Source: Sphingobium sufflavum (lineage in GTDB: Bacteria > Pseudomonadota > Alphaproteobacteria > Sphingomonadales > Sphingomonadaceae). Taken from it: a DNA stretch of 64,000 nt. Position 1 is the first letter of the stretch, and each line of letters opens with the position of its first letter. This document shows, piece after piece, positions 25,786 to 34,892 of this stretch. The stretch is taken from assembly GCF_021403115.1 (NCBI RefSeq), contig NZ_JAJSSH010000002.1, forward strand, positions 1-64,000, in the 5' to 3' direction. A program made the position numbers and the translations under genes. The notes under the pieces are model-generated. The model was not told where the DNA came from, did no database searches, and was given only the letters and a program-made list of their open reading frames with translations.

Positions 25786-27303
25786 TCAGGCGAGCAGCTT
25801 TTCCTTCGCGATCCGCTCTTTCCATTCGGCAGGGGCGAGGGTGTGGACATTCTTGCCCTCGCTATCCACGGCCACGGTCACCGGCATGTCCTGCACATCG
25901 AACTCATAGATGGCTTCCATGCCCAGATCCTCGAAGCCGACGACCTTCGCGCCCTTGATCGCGCGGGCGACCAGATAGGCCGCGCCGCCGACCGCCATGA
26001 GGTAGGCGCTCTTATGCTTGGCGATGGCGGCGGTGGCGGCGACGCCGCGCTCCGCCTTGCCGACGCAGGACAGCAGGCCCTGCTCCAGCATCATGTCCAT
26101 GAAGCTGTCCATGCGGGTCGCGGTGGTGGGGCCGGCGGGGCCGACCACCTCGTCACCCACCGGGTCGACAGGGCCGACATAATAGATCACCCGGCCCTTG
26201 AAATCGACGGGCAGCGTCTCGCCCTTGGCCAGCATGTCCTTGATCCGCTTGTGCGCGGCGTCGCGGCCGGTCAGCATCTTGCCGTTCAGCAGCAGGCGGT
26301 CGCCATGCTTCCAGCTCTGCACCACGTCGGGGGTCAGCGTGTCGAGGTCGACGCTGATCGCCGCCTTGTCCGGTTTCCAGTCGACCTTGGGCCACTCGTC
26401 CAGCTTGGGCGCTTCCAGATAGGCCGGGCCGCTGCCGTCGAGGGTGAAATGGGCGTGGCGGGTCGCCGCGCAATTGGGGATCATCGCCACCGGCTTGCCC
26501 GCCGCATGGCAGGGATAGTCGAAGATCTTGACGTCGAGGATGGTGGACAGGCCGCCCAGACCCTGCGCGCCCACGCCCAGCGCGTTGACCTTGTCGAAAA
26601 TCTCGATCCGCATCGCCTCGATGTCGTTCTGCGGACCGCGCTCTTTAAGCTGCGCCATGTCGATCTGGCCCATCAGCGATTCCTTGGCCAGCATCACGGC
26701 CTTTTCCGCCGTGCCGCCGATGCCGATGCCCAACATGCCGGGCGGGCACCAGCCTGCGCCCATCTGCGGGATCATGTCCACGACCCAGTCGACGATATTG
26801 TCGGACGGGTTCATCATCTTGAACTTGGTCTTGTTCTCCGACCCGCCGCCCTTGGCCGCGACGTCCACATGCACATGATGGCCGGGCACCATGTCCACGG
26901 TCAGCACGCAGGGCGTATTGTCCTTGGTGTTGCGGCGGGTGAAGGCCGGGTCCGCGAGGACGGAGGCGCGCAGGCGGTTTTCGGGGTTGAGGTAGGCGCG
27001 GCGCACGCCCTCATCCACCACATCCTGCAACGACCGGCTGGTGTCGTCCAGGCGGCAGTCCATGCCCCATTTCAGGAAGACGTTGACGATGCCCGTGTCC
27101 TGGCAGATCGGGCGATGCCCCTCCGCGCACATGCGGCTGTTGGTCAGGATCTGCGCGATGGCGTCCTTGGCCGCGGGGGATTTCTCCGCCTCATAGGCGT
27201 CGCCCAGTGCGCGGATATAGTCCATCGGGTGATAATAGCTGATGTACTGGAGCGCATCGGCGACGCTATCGATCAGGTCTGCCGTCTTGATGATGGTGGT
27301 CAT
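25786..27303 (-). CDS. Class I (iron-sulfur) fumarate hydratase
   Basis: The enzyme interconverts fumarate and malate in the TCA cycle with an oxygen-sensitive [4Fe-4S] cluster. The protein is 505 residues from ATG 27303 (MTTIIKTADLIDSVADAL); an upstream in-frame start adds 18 unlikely residues. N-terminal alpha domain: GHRPICQDTGIVNVF with a cluster cysteine. C-terminal beta domain: ATRMDSFMDMMLEQGLLSCVGKAERG. Both domains are fused, as in FumA/FumB-type enzymes. It stands as a single gene, divergent from the GlsB-like gene. Confidence 0.93.
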   Translation of the reverse strand: MTTIIKTADLIDSVADALQYISYYHPMDYIRALGDAYEAEKSPAAKDAIAQILTNSRMCAEGHRPICQDTGIVNVFLKWGMDCRLDDTSRSLQDVVDEGVRRAYLNPENRLRASVLADPAFTRRNTKDNTPCVLTVDMVPGHHVHVDVAAKGGGSENKTKFKMMNPSDNIVDWVVDMIPQMGAGWCPPGMLGIGIGGTAEKAVMLAKESLMGQIDMAQLKERGPQNDIEAMRIEIFDKVNALGVGAQGLGGLSTILDVKIFDYPCHAAGKPVAMIPNCAATRHAHFTLDGSGPAYLEAPKLDEWPKVDWKPDKAAISVDLDTLTPDVVQSWKHGDRLLLNGKMLTGRDAAHKRIKDMLAKGETLPVDFKGRVIYYVGPVDPVGDEVVGPAGPTTATRMDSFMDMMLEQGLLSCVGKAERGVAATAAIAKHKSAYLMAVGGAAYLVARAIKGAKVVGFEDLGMEAIYEFDVQDMPVTVAVDSEGKNVHTLAPAEWKERIAKEKLLA

Positions 27304-27447
27304 GGCTGTTTCCCTTGCCTTGGATCGCGCCGCGATAGGCGCTCCGGCTAATGGCAAAAGCTTGCCAAGTCCATATCATGCGGGGCCTTGCGCCGTGGCG
27401 GATGCGCCACATATCATTCCGGCGTTCTGGCAAAGGGGGAGTGAACG

Positions 27448-27702
27448 ATGTTCTATATTCTGCGGCTCATCATCGTCGGCCTCTTTTTCGGATGGCTGGC
27501 CCGCTTCTTCTACCCCGGCACGGTGCCGATGGGCTGGATCGCGACCATCCTGCTGGGCCTTGGCGGGTCGTTCGCGGGCGGGCTGGTCGGCAAAGTCTTC
27601 AGCGCGCGGCGCGGTCGCCCGGTGGAGCCTGCGGGATGCCTCGGCTCCGTGCTGGGCGCGATGCTGCTGATCTTCCTAGGGCGCCTGTTCAACCTGATGT
27701 GA
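27448..27702 (+). CDS. GlsB/YeaQ/YmgE-family membrane protein
   Basis: The 84-residue protein has three membrane helices with glycine-rich turns (WIATILLGLGGSFAGGLVGK), the pattern of the transglycosylase-associated GlsB/YeaQ/YmgE group, often induced by stress. The biochemical role is not known. Its last 27 bases overlap the 3' end of the convergent symporter gene. Confidence 0.85.
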   Translation: MFYILRLIIVGLFFGWLARFFYPGTVPMGWIATILLGLGGSFAGGLVGKVFSARRGRPVEPAGCLGSVLGAMLLIFLGRLFNLM

Positions 27703-29022
27703 GGAGAGGGCGGTGGCGGAGGTGGCGCTGACCACCTGCGCCGCCACCAGATCGCCGATCACGTTGACGGTGGTGCGGCACATGTCGAGGAAGCGGTCGA
27801 CGCCGAGGACGAGGCCGATACCCTCCGGCGGCACGCCCATGGAGCCAAGGATCAGCGCGATCACCGGCAGAGTCCCCGCCGGGACGCCCGCCGTGCCGAT
27901 GCCGCCCAATATGCAGATCAGCATCACCACCACCTGCTGCCCCAGGTCCAGGTTCACGCCGAAAAACTGCGCGAGGAACAGGACGGTCACGCCCTCGAAC
28001 ATCGCCGATCCATTCTGGTTGGCGGTCGCGCCGATGGTCAGCACGAAGCGGGCGACCGTATCGGGCAGGTGCAACTTGTCGCGCGCGGCCACCAGAGACG
28101 TGGGCAGCGTGGCGTTGGAGGAGGCGGTGGCGAAGGCCATCACCATCGGCTCGCGCACCTCGCGGAAAAAGGCGACGGGGCTTTTGCGGCCCAGCGTGGC
28201 GAGGATCAGCGGAAAGACGCCGAACATCTGCAACCCCAGCGCCAGCAGCACGACCGCGACATAGCCGGAAAGCCGGATCAGCAAGTCCCATCCGAACTGC
28301 GCCGCCAGATTGAACATGAAGCAGAAGATGGCGAGGGGCGCGAGCCGGATGACGAGGCCGATCAGCTTCATCGCAATCTCGAACACGCCCTCGATGGCGG
28401 CCTTCAGCGGGGCGGTCTTCTCCTCCGGCGTGAACAGGAAGCCGATGCCGAAGAGCAGGGCGAAGAACATGACGGCCAGCACGTCATTCTCGCTCATCGC
28501 GCGGATGAAGTTGGACGGGACGATGGCGATGAACTGCTCCATGCCCGTCTTCGCTTCCCCGGCGGAGGCGGTGATCGCCTTGGCGCTGTCGCCGGACTGG
28601 GCCAGCATCTGCGCCGCGACCTCGCGGCTGACGCCCGCGCCCGGCTGGATCAGGTTGACGAGGGCGAGGCTGATGACAACCGCGATGGTGGAGACGGCGA
28701 TGGTGTAGATCAGCGTGCGGACGCCCACGGACTTCAGCGTCCCGATCTCCCGCATGTCCGCCACGCCGACGATCAGCGCGGACACGAGCAGCGGGATGAC
28801 CAGCATGAACAGCAGGCGCAGGAAAATCTGGCCGATGGGGCTGGTGACATGGCTGATGACCCATCCGACCCATGCGGCGTCATGCGCGCTGCTATAGACG
28901 ATCAGGCCGAGGATCAGGCCGCCCAGAAAGCCGCCCAGCATCCACCATTGCAGGGTCGAACCCTGTTCCCCGCCAGTGGCGTCCCCGTCTGCCGCTTTCC
29001 CGCCTGTGGCCGATACCGTCAT
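27676..29022 (-). CDS. Dicarboxylate/amino acid:cation symporter (DAACS/GltP family)
   Basis: The ~448-residue protein, from ATG 29022 (MTVSATGGKAADG), has eight membrane helices with two re-entrant hairpins. The family hallmarks are the Ser-rich first hairpin (ATASSNATLPTSL), the NQNGSAMFEG motif for substrate/Na+ binding, and GVDRFLDMCRTTVNVIGD in TM8. It imports C4-dicarboxylates, glutamate or related substrates with Na+ or H+. It converges with and slightly overlaps the GlsB-like gene. Confidence 0.92.
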   Translation of the reverse strand: MTVSATGGKAADGDATGGEQGSTLQWWMLGGFLGGLILGLIVYSSAHDAAWVGWVISHVTSPIGQIFLRLLFMLVIPLLVSALIVGVADMREIGTLKSVGVRTLIYTIAVSTIAVVISLALVNLIQPGAGVSREVAAQMLAQSGDSAKAITASAGEAKTGMEQFIAIVPSNFIRAMSENDVLAVMFFALLFGIGFLFTPEEKTAPLKAAIEGVFEIAMKLIGLVIRLAPLAIFCFMFNLAAQFGWDLLIRLSGYVAVVLLALGLQMFGVFPLILATLGRKSPVAFFREVREPMVMAFATASSNATLPTSLVAARDKLHLPDTVARFVLTIGATANQNGSAMFEGVTVLFLAQFFGVNLDLGQQVVVMLICILGGIGTAGVPAGTLPVIALILGSMGVPPEGIGLVLGVDRFLDMCRTTVNVIGDLVAAQVVSATSATALSSHQVEQAP

Positions 29023-29108
29023 TGATGCTGCGCTCCCGATACAGGCTCGATACAGGCCCAATACAGGATGGCAGCATGGCATGGAAACGGGGGCGACGCC
29101 TATGCAAA

Positions 29109-29134
29109 AGGTCCGGGCGGTAAAGCCCGGACCT
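29109..29134 (-). terminator. Rho-independent terminator of the Gly/Ala-rich protein gene
   Basis: A 10-bp perfect stem (AGGTCCGGGC and inverse) with a 6-base loop is followed, on the minus strand, by TTTTG. It lies 35 bases after the stop of the minus-strand gene at 29169. Confidence 0.7.
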
Positions 29135-29168
29135 CTTTCATGGCGTATAGGGGGGAGGGAACGAAGCG

Positions 29169-29729
29169 TCAGCGACCGTTCGTCGCGCCGCCCGATCCCG
29201 CCGCGCCGACATTGGCGCCATTGGGGGTAACCGACGCGCCTGCGCCGACATTCGCGCCGCCGGCCGCGCCGCTGGCGTTGGAGCCGCCCGCCGCGCCCGA
29301 TGCGCCAACCGAACTGCCGCCGGGCGTGATCGCACCGACCGCCCCGGCGTTTCCGCCCACGCTGCCGGTGGTCGCGCCGGATGCGGCACCGGTCGCGCTA
29401 TCGGTGGTGGAACGGGCGGTGTCCGCCGCCTTGTCCGCGGCGTTGCGGCCCGCCCGCTTGGCCTTGCGCGTGGTGTCGCGCGCGGTGCCTGCGCCCTGCG
29501 TGACGGCAGCGCCAGCATGGTCGCTGGTCTGGCCCACGGTCGATCCGACGACATCCACGGTGGAGCCGGTCGGTGCGGTAACGGAACCGCCCACCGTGCT
29601 GCCAACCTGTCCGCCGGCGCTACCCACCGTCGATCCAACGGTGCCGCCCACCGCACCGCCGATCTGGGCCTGCGCGGCGAAGGGAAGAACGAGTGCCGAC
29701 AAGGCGGCAATAATGGGGAACCTCTTCAT
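29169..29729 (-). CDS. Exported low-complexity Gly/Ala/Ser/Thr-rich protein
   Basis: The ~186-residue protein starts with a signal peptide (MKRFPIIAALSALVLPFAAQA) at ATG 29729, preceded by GAGG. The mature part is built of GG-V-G-S-T-V-G-like repeats, a short basic/acidic helical segment (ARDTTRKAKRAGRNAADKAA), then more Gly/Ala repeats ending GSGGATNGR. No family or catalytic site is recognised; it is likely an envelope or surface protein. A clear terminator follows. Confidence 0.7.
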   Translation of the reverse strand: MKRFPIIAALSALVLPFAAQAQIGGAVGGTVGSTVGSAGGQVGSTVGGSVTAPTGSTVDVVGSTVGQTSDHAGAAVTQGAGTARDTTRKAKRAGRNAADKAADTARSTTDSATGAASGATTGSVGGNAGAVGAITPGGSSVGASGAAGGSNASGAAGGANVGAGASVTPNGANVGAAGSGGATNGR

Positions 29730-29735
29730 ATCCAA

Positions 29736-30121
29736 TCCTCACGAATTTTCTGTGCTTGTCTAAAGCGTGCCTAATAAGCCGCTGGACGGTGCAAAGGTTC
29801 CGGTCGATCCGGTCATAGGGATGAAGCGTCTGATACTATTGATCTATATCAGGATAGTGCGCGCCGGTTCGCATCATCTGTGGATCGGATGGAATACACA
29901 AAGAAGAGAAGAGGGAAAGCATGGCCCGGTTAAGGTGGAACGGGCCATGCTCCGGTCCCGTCGCGCGGCGGCAGGGGCCGCGTCCAAAGGACTGGCGAGC
30001 GCGGGACAGGGGGCAGGGGGAGGCAACCACACTGTGACGGGGGTGGGGTGTCACTGTGACGGGGCAGGGGGGGGGCAGGCGGCGGGGGGAGGCAACCACA
30101 GGAGAGGATGCCCGTCGCCGG
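29736..30121. other. Intergenic region with G-rich direct repeats (C-rich on the aroC transcript)
   Basis: The 16-base word GGGGGAGGCAACCACA occurs at 30016-30031 and again at 30085-30100, and CTGTGACGGGG occurs twice between them. Seen from the minus strand, the sequence just after the aroC stop is C-rich and G-poor, as expected of a Rho-loading (rut) site. No gene is seen in this region. Confidence 0.5.
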
Positions 30122-31213
30122 TCAGGCCCCCCGCACGCCGCATTGTGCGCGGTCGAGCAGATATTGGTCCGCCAGCACCAGCGCCATCATCGCCTCCACC
30201 ACCGGTACGCCACGGATGCCGACGCACGGGTCGTGGCGGCCCTTGGTGACGATCTCGGCCGCCGCGCCGTCGCGCGTCACCGTGTCGACGGGGATCAGGA
30301 TGGAACTGGTGGGCTTGAACGCCACGCGCACCCGGATCGGCTGGCCGTTGGAGATGCCGCCCAATATGCCGCCCGCATGGTTCGCCATGATGCGCGGGCC
30401 GCTGTTGGAGCCGGGCGGGCCGGGGCGGATGGGGTCGGCATTGTCCTCACCGCGCGCGGAGGCCGCCTCGAACCCGTCGCCGATCTCCACGCCCTTGACC
30501 GCGTTGATGCTCATCATCGCGGAGGCCAGTTCGCTGTCCAGTTTGGCATAGAGCGGCGCGCCCCAGCCTGCGGGAACGCCGGTCGCCTCGCACTCCACCA
30601 CCGCGCCGATGGACGAACCGGCCTTGCGCACCTCGTCCACCAGCTTCTCCCACCGCTCTGCGGCGCGGGGGTCGGGGCAGAAGAAGGGGTTGCGGTCGAT
30701 CTCCGCCGCGTCGAAATGGGCATAGTCGATGCCGTCGCCGCCGATGGCGCTGACCCAGCCACGGATGCTCACGCCCGGAATGGCCGCCCGCGCTACCGCG
30801 CCCGCCGCGACCCGGCTCGCCGTTTCGCGCGCCGACGAACGCCCGCCGCCGCGATAGTCGCGAAAGCCATATTTCACGTCATAGACCTGATCTGCATGGC
30901 CGGGACGATAGGCGAGCGCGACGTCGCCATAATCCTTCGACCGCTGGTCCACATTCTCGATCATCAGGCTGATCGGGGTGCCCGTGGTCTTGCCCTCGAA
31001 CACGCCGGACAGGATGCGCACCTCGTCCGGTTCGCGCCGCTGCGTGGTGAAGCGGGACGTGCCGGGCTTGCGCCGGTCCAGCCAGGGCTGGATGTCCGCC
31101 TCGCTCAGCGGGATGCCGGGGGGGCAGCCGTCCACGACCGTGCCGATGGCGGGGCCATGGCTCTCCCCCCAGGTGGTGAAGCGGAAGACGCGACCGAAGG
31201 TGTTGAAGCTCAC
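30122..31213 (-). CDS. aroC: Chorismate synthase
   Basis: AroC converts EPSP to chorismate, using reduced FMN, at the end of the shikimate pathway. The 363-residue protein shows the family signatures [18 protein letters not shown] near the N-terminus, [15 protein letters not shown], and [20 protein letters not shown]. Length is normal. It lies 15 bases downstream of fabI on the same strand, so fabI–aroC are probably co-transcribed with yihY. Confidence 0.96.
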   Translation of the reverse strand: MSFNTFGRVFRFTTWGESHGPAIGTVVDGCPPGIPLSEADIQPWLDRRKPGTSRFTTQRREPDEVRILSGVFEGKTTGTPISLMIENVDQRSKDYGDVALAYRPGHADQVYDVKYGFRDYRGGGRSSARETASRVAAGAVARAAIPGVSIRGWVSAIGGDGIDYAHFDAAEIDRNPFFCPDPRAAERWEKLVDEVRKAGSSIGAVVECEATGVPAGWGAPLYAKLDSELASAMMSINAVKGVEIGDGFEAASARGEDNADPIRPGPPGSNSGPRIMANHAGGILGGISNGQPIRVRVAFKPTSSILIPVDTVTRDGAAAEIVTKGRHDPCVGIRGVPVVEAMMALVLADQYLLDRAQCGVRGA

Positions 31214-31228
31214 GCGATCAGCCTGCCT

Positions 31229-32035
31229 TCACTTCACCAGCGCGATGTCGGGCGCGTCCTCGGCCTTCATGCCGACGACATGATAGCCCGCGTCGACATG
31301 ATGCGTCTCGCCGGTCACGCCCGACGCCAGGTCGGAGAGGAGGTAGAGGGCGGAGCCGCCCACATCCTCGATCGTGACATTGCGGCGCAGCGGCGAATTC
31401 AGCTCGTTCCATTTCAGGATCAGGTTGAAATCGCCGATGCCCGACGCCGCCAGCGTGCGGATCGGCCCGGCGGAGATGGCGTTGACGCGGATATTGTCCT
31501 GGCCCAGGTCGGCGGCCAGATATTTCACGCTGGTCTCCAGCGCCGATTTCGCCACGCCCATCACATTATAATGGGGCACGACCTTTTCCGCGCCATAATA
31601 GCTCAGCGTCAGCAGCGATCCGCCGTCCGGCATCATCGCGGCGGCGCGCTGGGCGACGGCGGTGAAGCTGTACACGCTGATGTTCATCGTGCTCAGGAAG
31701 TTTTCGAGGCTGGTGTCGGCGTAGCGGCCGCGCAGTTCATTCTTGTCCGACGCACCAATGGCGTGGACGAGGAAGTCGATCTTGGGCCAGCGCGCCGCCA
31801 GTGTCGCAAAAGCGTCATCAAGCGCGGCCATGTCGGACACGTCGCAGGGGAACACGAAATCGCTCCCCAGCGACTCCGCCAGCGGGCGCACGCGCTTTTC
31901 GATCGCCGCGTTGGGAAAGCTGAAGGCAAGCTCCGCCCCCTGCGCGTGCAATGCCTGCGCAATACCCCATGCCAGCGACTTGTCGTTCGCGAGGCCCATA
32001 ATCAGCCCGCGTTTTCCGGTCATCAGTCCGCTCAT
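31229..32035 (-). CDS. fabI: Enoyl-ACP reductase (NADH)
   Basis: FabI reduces enoyl-ACP in each round of fatty acid synthesis. The 268-residue SDR protein has the FabI-specific N-terminus KRGLIMGLANDKSLAWGIA and the catalytic Y-X6-K in YNVMGVAK. The C-terminal part GGSALYLLSDLASGVTGE completes the fold. Its ATG overlaps the stop of the upstream YihY gene by four bases, so translation is coupled. Confidence 0.95.
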   Translation of the reverse strand: MSGLMTGKRGLIMGLANDKSLAWGIAQALHAQGAELAFSFPNAAIEKRVRPLAESLGSDFVFPCDVSDMAALDDAFATLAARWPKIDFLVHAIGASDKNELRGRYADTSLENFLSTMNISVYSFTAVAQRAAAMMPDGGSLLTLSYYGAEKVVPHYNVMGVAKSALETSVKYLAADLGQDNIRVNAISAGPIRTLAASGIGDFNLILKWNELNSPLRRNVTIEDVGGSALYLLSDLASGVTGETHHVDAGYHVVGMKAEDAPDIALVK

Positions 32036-32997
32036 TCCCCGGAAGTCTCCCTCATTTCAGTGGCTGGCGTCATGGTGTCGAGTTCCTCGCCCGTATCGGG
32101 GAACTCCGCAAGCGCCGCGTTTAATTCCGCGCCAATTACCACGCCAAGCCCGATGATGAAGAAAAAAATGAGGGTGATCATCGCACCGGCCAGACCGCCA
32201 TAGGTCAGGTTGTAGCCGCCGAGGTAGGACAGGGCGGTGGGAAGCGCCAGGCAGGTGACGTACCACCAGCCCGTCGTCATCGCCGCGCCGGGCCATTTGG
32301 GGAAGGCCGGTCCCCGGTAACGGCTGGGTGTCAGCGCCGCGAAAAGATAGAAAAGGCCGACGAACAGGATCAGCGCGGGTGCGATCCGCGTCGCCTGCAC
32401 GATGGCGATGGCCTCGTCCGCGAAGGGCAGCAGCCGGTGCAGGAAGGCGTCCGCCGCCCCGATGATGACCTGCAACGAAAAGGCGAACATGATCGCGAAC
32501 ACGCACACGAAGATGATGCCGATCGACCCCAGCCGATAATGCCAGAAGGGGCGGCTGCTCTTCGTCCCATAGGCGCGGCGCAATATGTCGCGGATCGTCT
32601 CGATCAGGCTGCCCACCGTCCACAGCCCGACCGCCGCGCCGAACCACAGCAGGTTGCCGGTGCGCGCCACCAGCGCCTGATGGATCGGTTCGCGCAGCAC
32701 CACCTCCACATTAGGCGGCAGGGTGGAGAGGAAGGCGTTGACCGCCGCCAGCCCCTCCGTCGTCTTGCCGAACACCTGCGCCACCGCCGCCGCGACGATG
32801 AAGAAGGGGAACAGGGCGACGAGGGTCAGATAGGCCAGATTGCCCGCGTGGATGAACCCGTCGGAATAGACGCCGACCGCGACCCGCTTGATGATCTCCA
32901 CCGTGCGCAGGCCCAGTTGCTCCTCAACCTCCGCGCGAAAGCGGGCGGTCCCGCGTTTGCGCCGCGCCTCCGGGGACTGGGGGGAAAGATCCTGCAT
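32032..32997 (-). CDS. YihY/BrkB-family inner-membrane protein
   Basis: The 321-residue protein has six membrane helices and the family pattern (ALFPFFIVAAAVAQVFG, WTVGSLIETIRDILRRAYGT, MITLIFFFIIGLGVVIGAELNA). The group was once annotated RNase BN; members are integral membrane proteins of unknown transport or envelope function. It is the first gene of yihY–fabI–aroC; the C-terminus is acidic. Confidence 0.88.
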   Translation of the reverse strand: MQDLSPQSPEARRKRGTARFRAEVEEQLGLRTVEIIKRVAVGVYSDGFIHAGNLAYLTLVALFPFFIVAAAVAQVFGKTTEGLAAVNAFLSTLPPNVEVVLREPIHQALVARTGNLLWFGAAVGLWTVGSLIETIRDILRRAYGTKSSRPFWHYRLGSIGIIFVCVFAIMFAFSLQVIIGAADAFLHRLLPFADEAIAIVQATRIAPALILFVGLFYLFAALTPSRYRGPAFPKWPGAAMTTGWWYVTCLALPTALSYLGGYNLTYGGLAGAMITLIFFFIIGLGVVIGAELNAALAEFPDTGEELDTMTPATEMRETSGE

Positions 32998-33153
32998 CCG
33001 CGCTCCTGCCCCCTTTCGGCCTTATGCCCAGTCGACCCTATGTCCTGCCAACGCTATCCCGCGCCGGTATCCCGCGCCATCGTGCAACGCATGACGGGCC
33101 TTGCGGTCCCATGCCTGCCGCAAAGCTGTCAGGGACCACAGGGGCGCAGGGCG

Positions 33154-34074
33154 TCAGACGCCCAGGTCGCCCCGCACCGCCCGCGTATCCGTCCAGTCCG
33201 CGACAAAGGCCTTCAGCCGCTCGTCATCGGCGGGCAGGTCGATCATCAGCGTGACATATTGCGCGCCGCGCGTGCCGTCCTTGCGGGTGAAGCCCCTTTC
33301 CTTCAGGCGCAGCGACTGGCCGGACCGGGCGCCAGCGGCCACCGCCAATATCACCGGGCCGTCGACCGTCGGCACCTTGATCCGCGCGCCGTTGACCGCC
33401 TCGTCCAGCGTGATGGGCACGTCCACCCGCACATCGTCGCCATCGCGCTTGAAAAAGGGGTGGTTGTCGATCTCGATGGTGACGATGGCGTCGCCCGCGC
33501 CGCCGGGGCCGCGCTCGCCCTTGCCGGACAGCCGCATCTGCATACCGCTCTCCACGCCCGCGGGCAGCTTGAGGTCGAGCGTCTTGCCATCCTGCAACGT
33601 GATGCGCTGCGGCGCGCGGGTCGCCGCGTCGATGAAGCCGACACGCAGGCGATATTGCACATTGTCGCCCTGTCGTGGCGGCTGGGCGCGCGCGCCAAAT
33701 CCGGTGAAGCCGCCGGTGCCGCCGCCCCGCCGTCCGCCGCCGAACAGCCCTTCGAAAATATCGCCGAAATCATTGCCGCCGGTTTCGAACCCGCCCGGAC
33801 CCTGGCGAAAACCGCCGCCGCCGCCGAATCCGCCACCAAAGGGGTTGGTGGGGTTGCCGCTGCCGTCGATCTCGCCCCGGTCGAACTGGGCGCGCTTGTC
33901 CTTGTCCGACAACAGGTCATAAGCGGCCGTCACCTCCGAAAAGCGGTCCGCCGCCTTCGGATTATCCTTGTTCTTGTCCGGGTGCAGCTCCTTGGCGAGC
34001 TTGCGATAGGCGGACTTGATGGCCGCGTCATCGGCCGTGCGGGGTATGCCCAGCAGGGAATAGGGATCAGCCAT
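33154..34074 (-). CDS. DnaJ-like co-chaperone, CbpA type
   Basis: The 306-residue protein has an N-terminal J domain with HPD (KELHPDKNKD, ~35-44), a Gly/Phe-rich linker (NPFGGGFGGGGGFRQG), then the DnaJ C-terminal substrate-binding domains. No CXXCXGXG zinc repeats are present, so it is a type II co-chaperone of the CbpA kind that works with DnaK. It is divergent from pdxH, with ~140 bases between the starts. Confidence 0.92.
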   Translation of the reverse strand: MADPYSLLGIPRTADDAAIKSAYRKLAKELHPDKNKDNPKAADRFSEVTAAYDLLSDKDKRAQFDRGEIDGSGNPTNPFGGGFGGGGGFRQGPGGFETGGNDFGDIFEGLFGGGRRGGGTGGFTGFGARAQPPRQGDNVQYRLRVGFIDAATRAPQRITLQDGKTLDLKLPAGVESGMQMRLSGKGERGPGGAGDAIVTIEIDNHPFFKRDGDDVRVDVPITLDEAVNGARIKVPTVDGPVILAVAAGARSGQSLRLKERGFTRKDGTRGAQYVTLMIDLPADDERLKAFVADWTDTRAVRGDLGV

Positions 34075-34216
34075 TGCGTCTTTTCATGCTCCGTGGCGCT
34101 CCATCTGGCAATTTGCGGGCCGCTCCGCAAGTGCAACCGGCCTTTCGCCGTGCGGGATCGTCGTCATGCCCGGCGGCGCGTCAGCGTCTCGACAGGGGCG
34201 GGGGCCGGGGCTAGAC

Positions 34217-34810
34217 ATGGCGGCCATGACCCAGACCGATCCTTTTTCGCTGTTCGACCAATGGTATGCGGAGGCGCGGTCGAGCGAGATCAACGACAGC
34301 AATGCCATGACGCTGGCGACGGTGGACGCGCAGGGACGGCCCTCCGCGCGCATGGTGCTGCTCAAGGGGCACGGGCCGGACGGCTTTGTCTTCTACACGA
34401 ATTTCGAAGGGCGCAAGGCGGGCGATCTGCTGGGCAATCCCCATGCCGCGCTGCTGTTCCACTGGAAGTCGCTGCGGCGTCAAATTCGGATAGAGGGCGT
34501 CGTGGGCCGGGTCGACGATGCGACCGCCGACGCCTATTTCGCGACGCGCAGCCGCGATTCCCAGCTCGGCGCATGGGCCTCCGACCAGTCGCGGCCGCTG
34601 CCCGGCCGGGACGTGTTCCTCGCCCGCTTTGCGGAGCGGGAGGCGCAGTTCGCCGGGGGCGACGTGCCGCGCCCGCCCCACTGGTCGGGCTTCCGGCTGG
34701 TGCCGGACCGGATCGAATATTGGCAGGACCGCGAATATCGCCTGCATGAACGCACCCTGTTCACGCGCGACGGGCATGGCGGCTGGCGGAGCGGGCTGCT
34801 CTACCCGTGA
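34217..34810 (+). CDS. pdxH: Pyridoxamine/pyridoxine 5'-phosphate oxidase
   Basis: PdxH makes pyridoxal 5'-phosphate using FMN and oxygen. The protein (~197 residues) has GRPSARMVLLKGH, FYTNFEGRKAGDL, FHWKSLRRQIRIEG and SRDSQLGAWASDQSRPL, and ends with RLHERTLFTRD...GLLYP as in the family. ATG 34217 and ATG 34226 are both possible; a frame reaching 34166 is unlikely. The CDF transporter gene follows in the same direction after ~80 bases. Confidence 0.93.
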   Translation: MAAMTQTDPFSLFDQWYAEARSSEINDSNAMTLATVDAQGRPSARMVLLKGHGPDGFVFYTNFEGRKAGDLLGNPHAALLFHWKSLRRQIRIEGVVGRVDDATADAYFATRSRDSQLGAWASDQSRPLPGRDVFLARFAEREAQFAGGDVPRPPHWSGFRLVPDRIEYWQDREYRLHERTLFTRDGHGGWRSGLLYP

Positions 34811-34892
34811 CGCGGGGTCACCCCTCATGCCGGGCGATCCCTGATGCCGGGCCATCCATGACGCAGGCTCCTTCGATCAGAAAGGCCGCGGC

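Noticed and set aside
30056..32203. Long plus-strand open frame opposite aroC and fabI
   Set aside because: Antisense shadow of two well-identified minus-strand genes; composition is unnatural and no motif is present.
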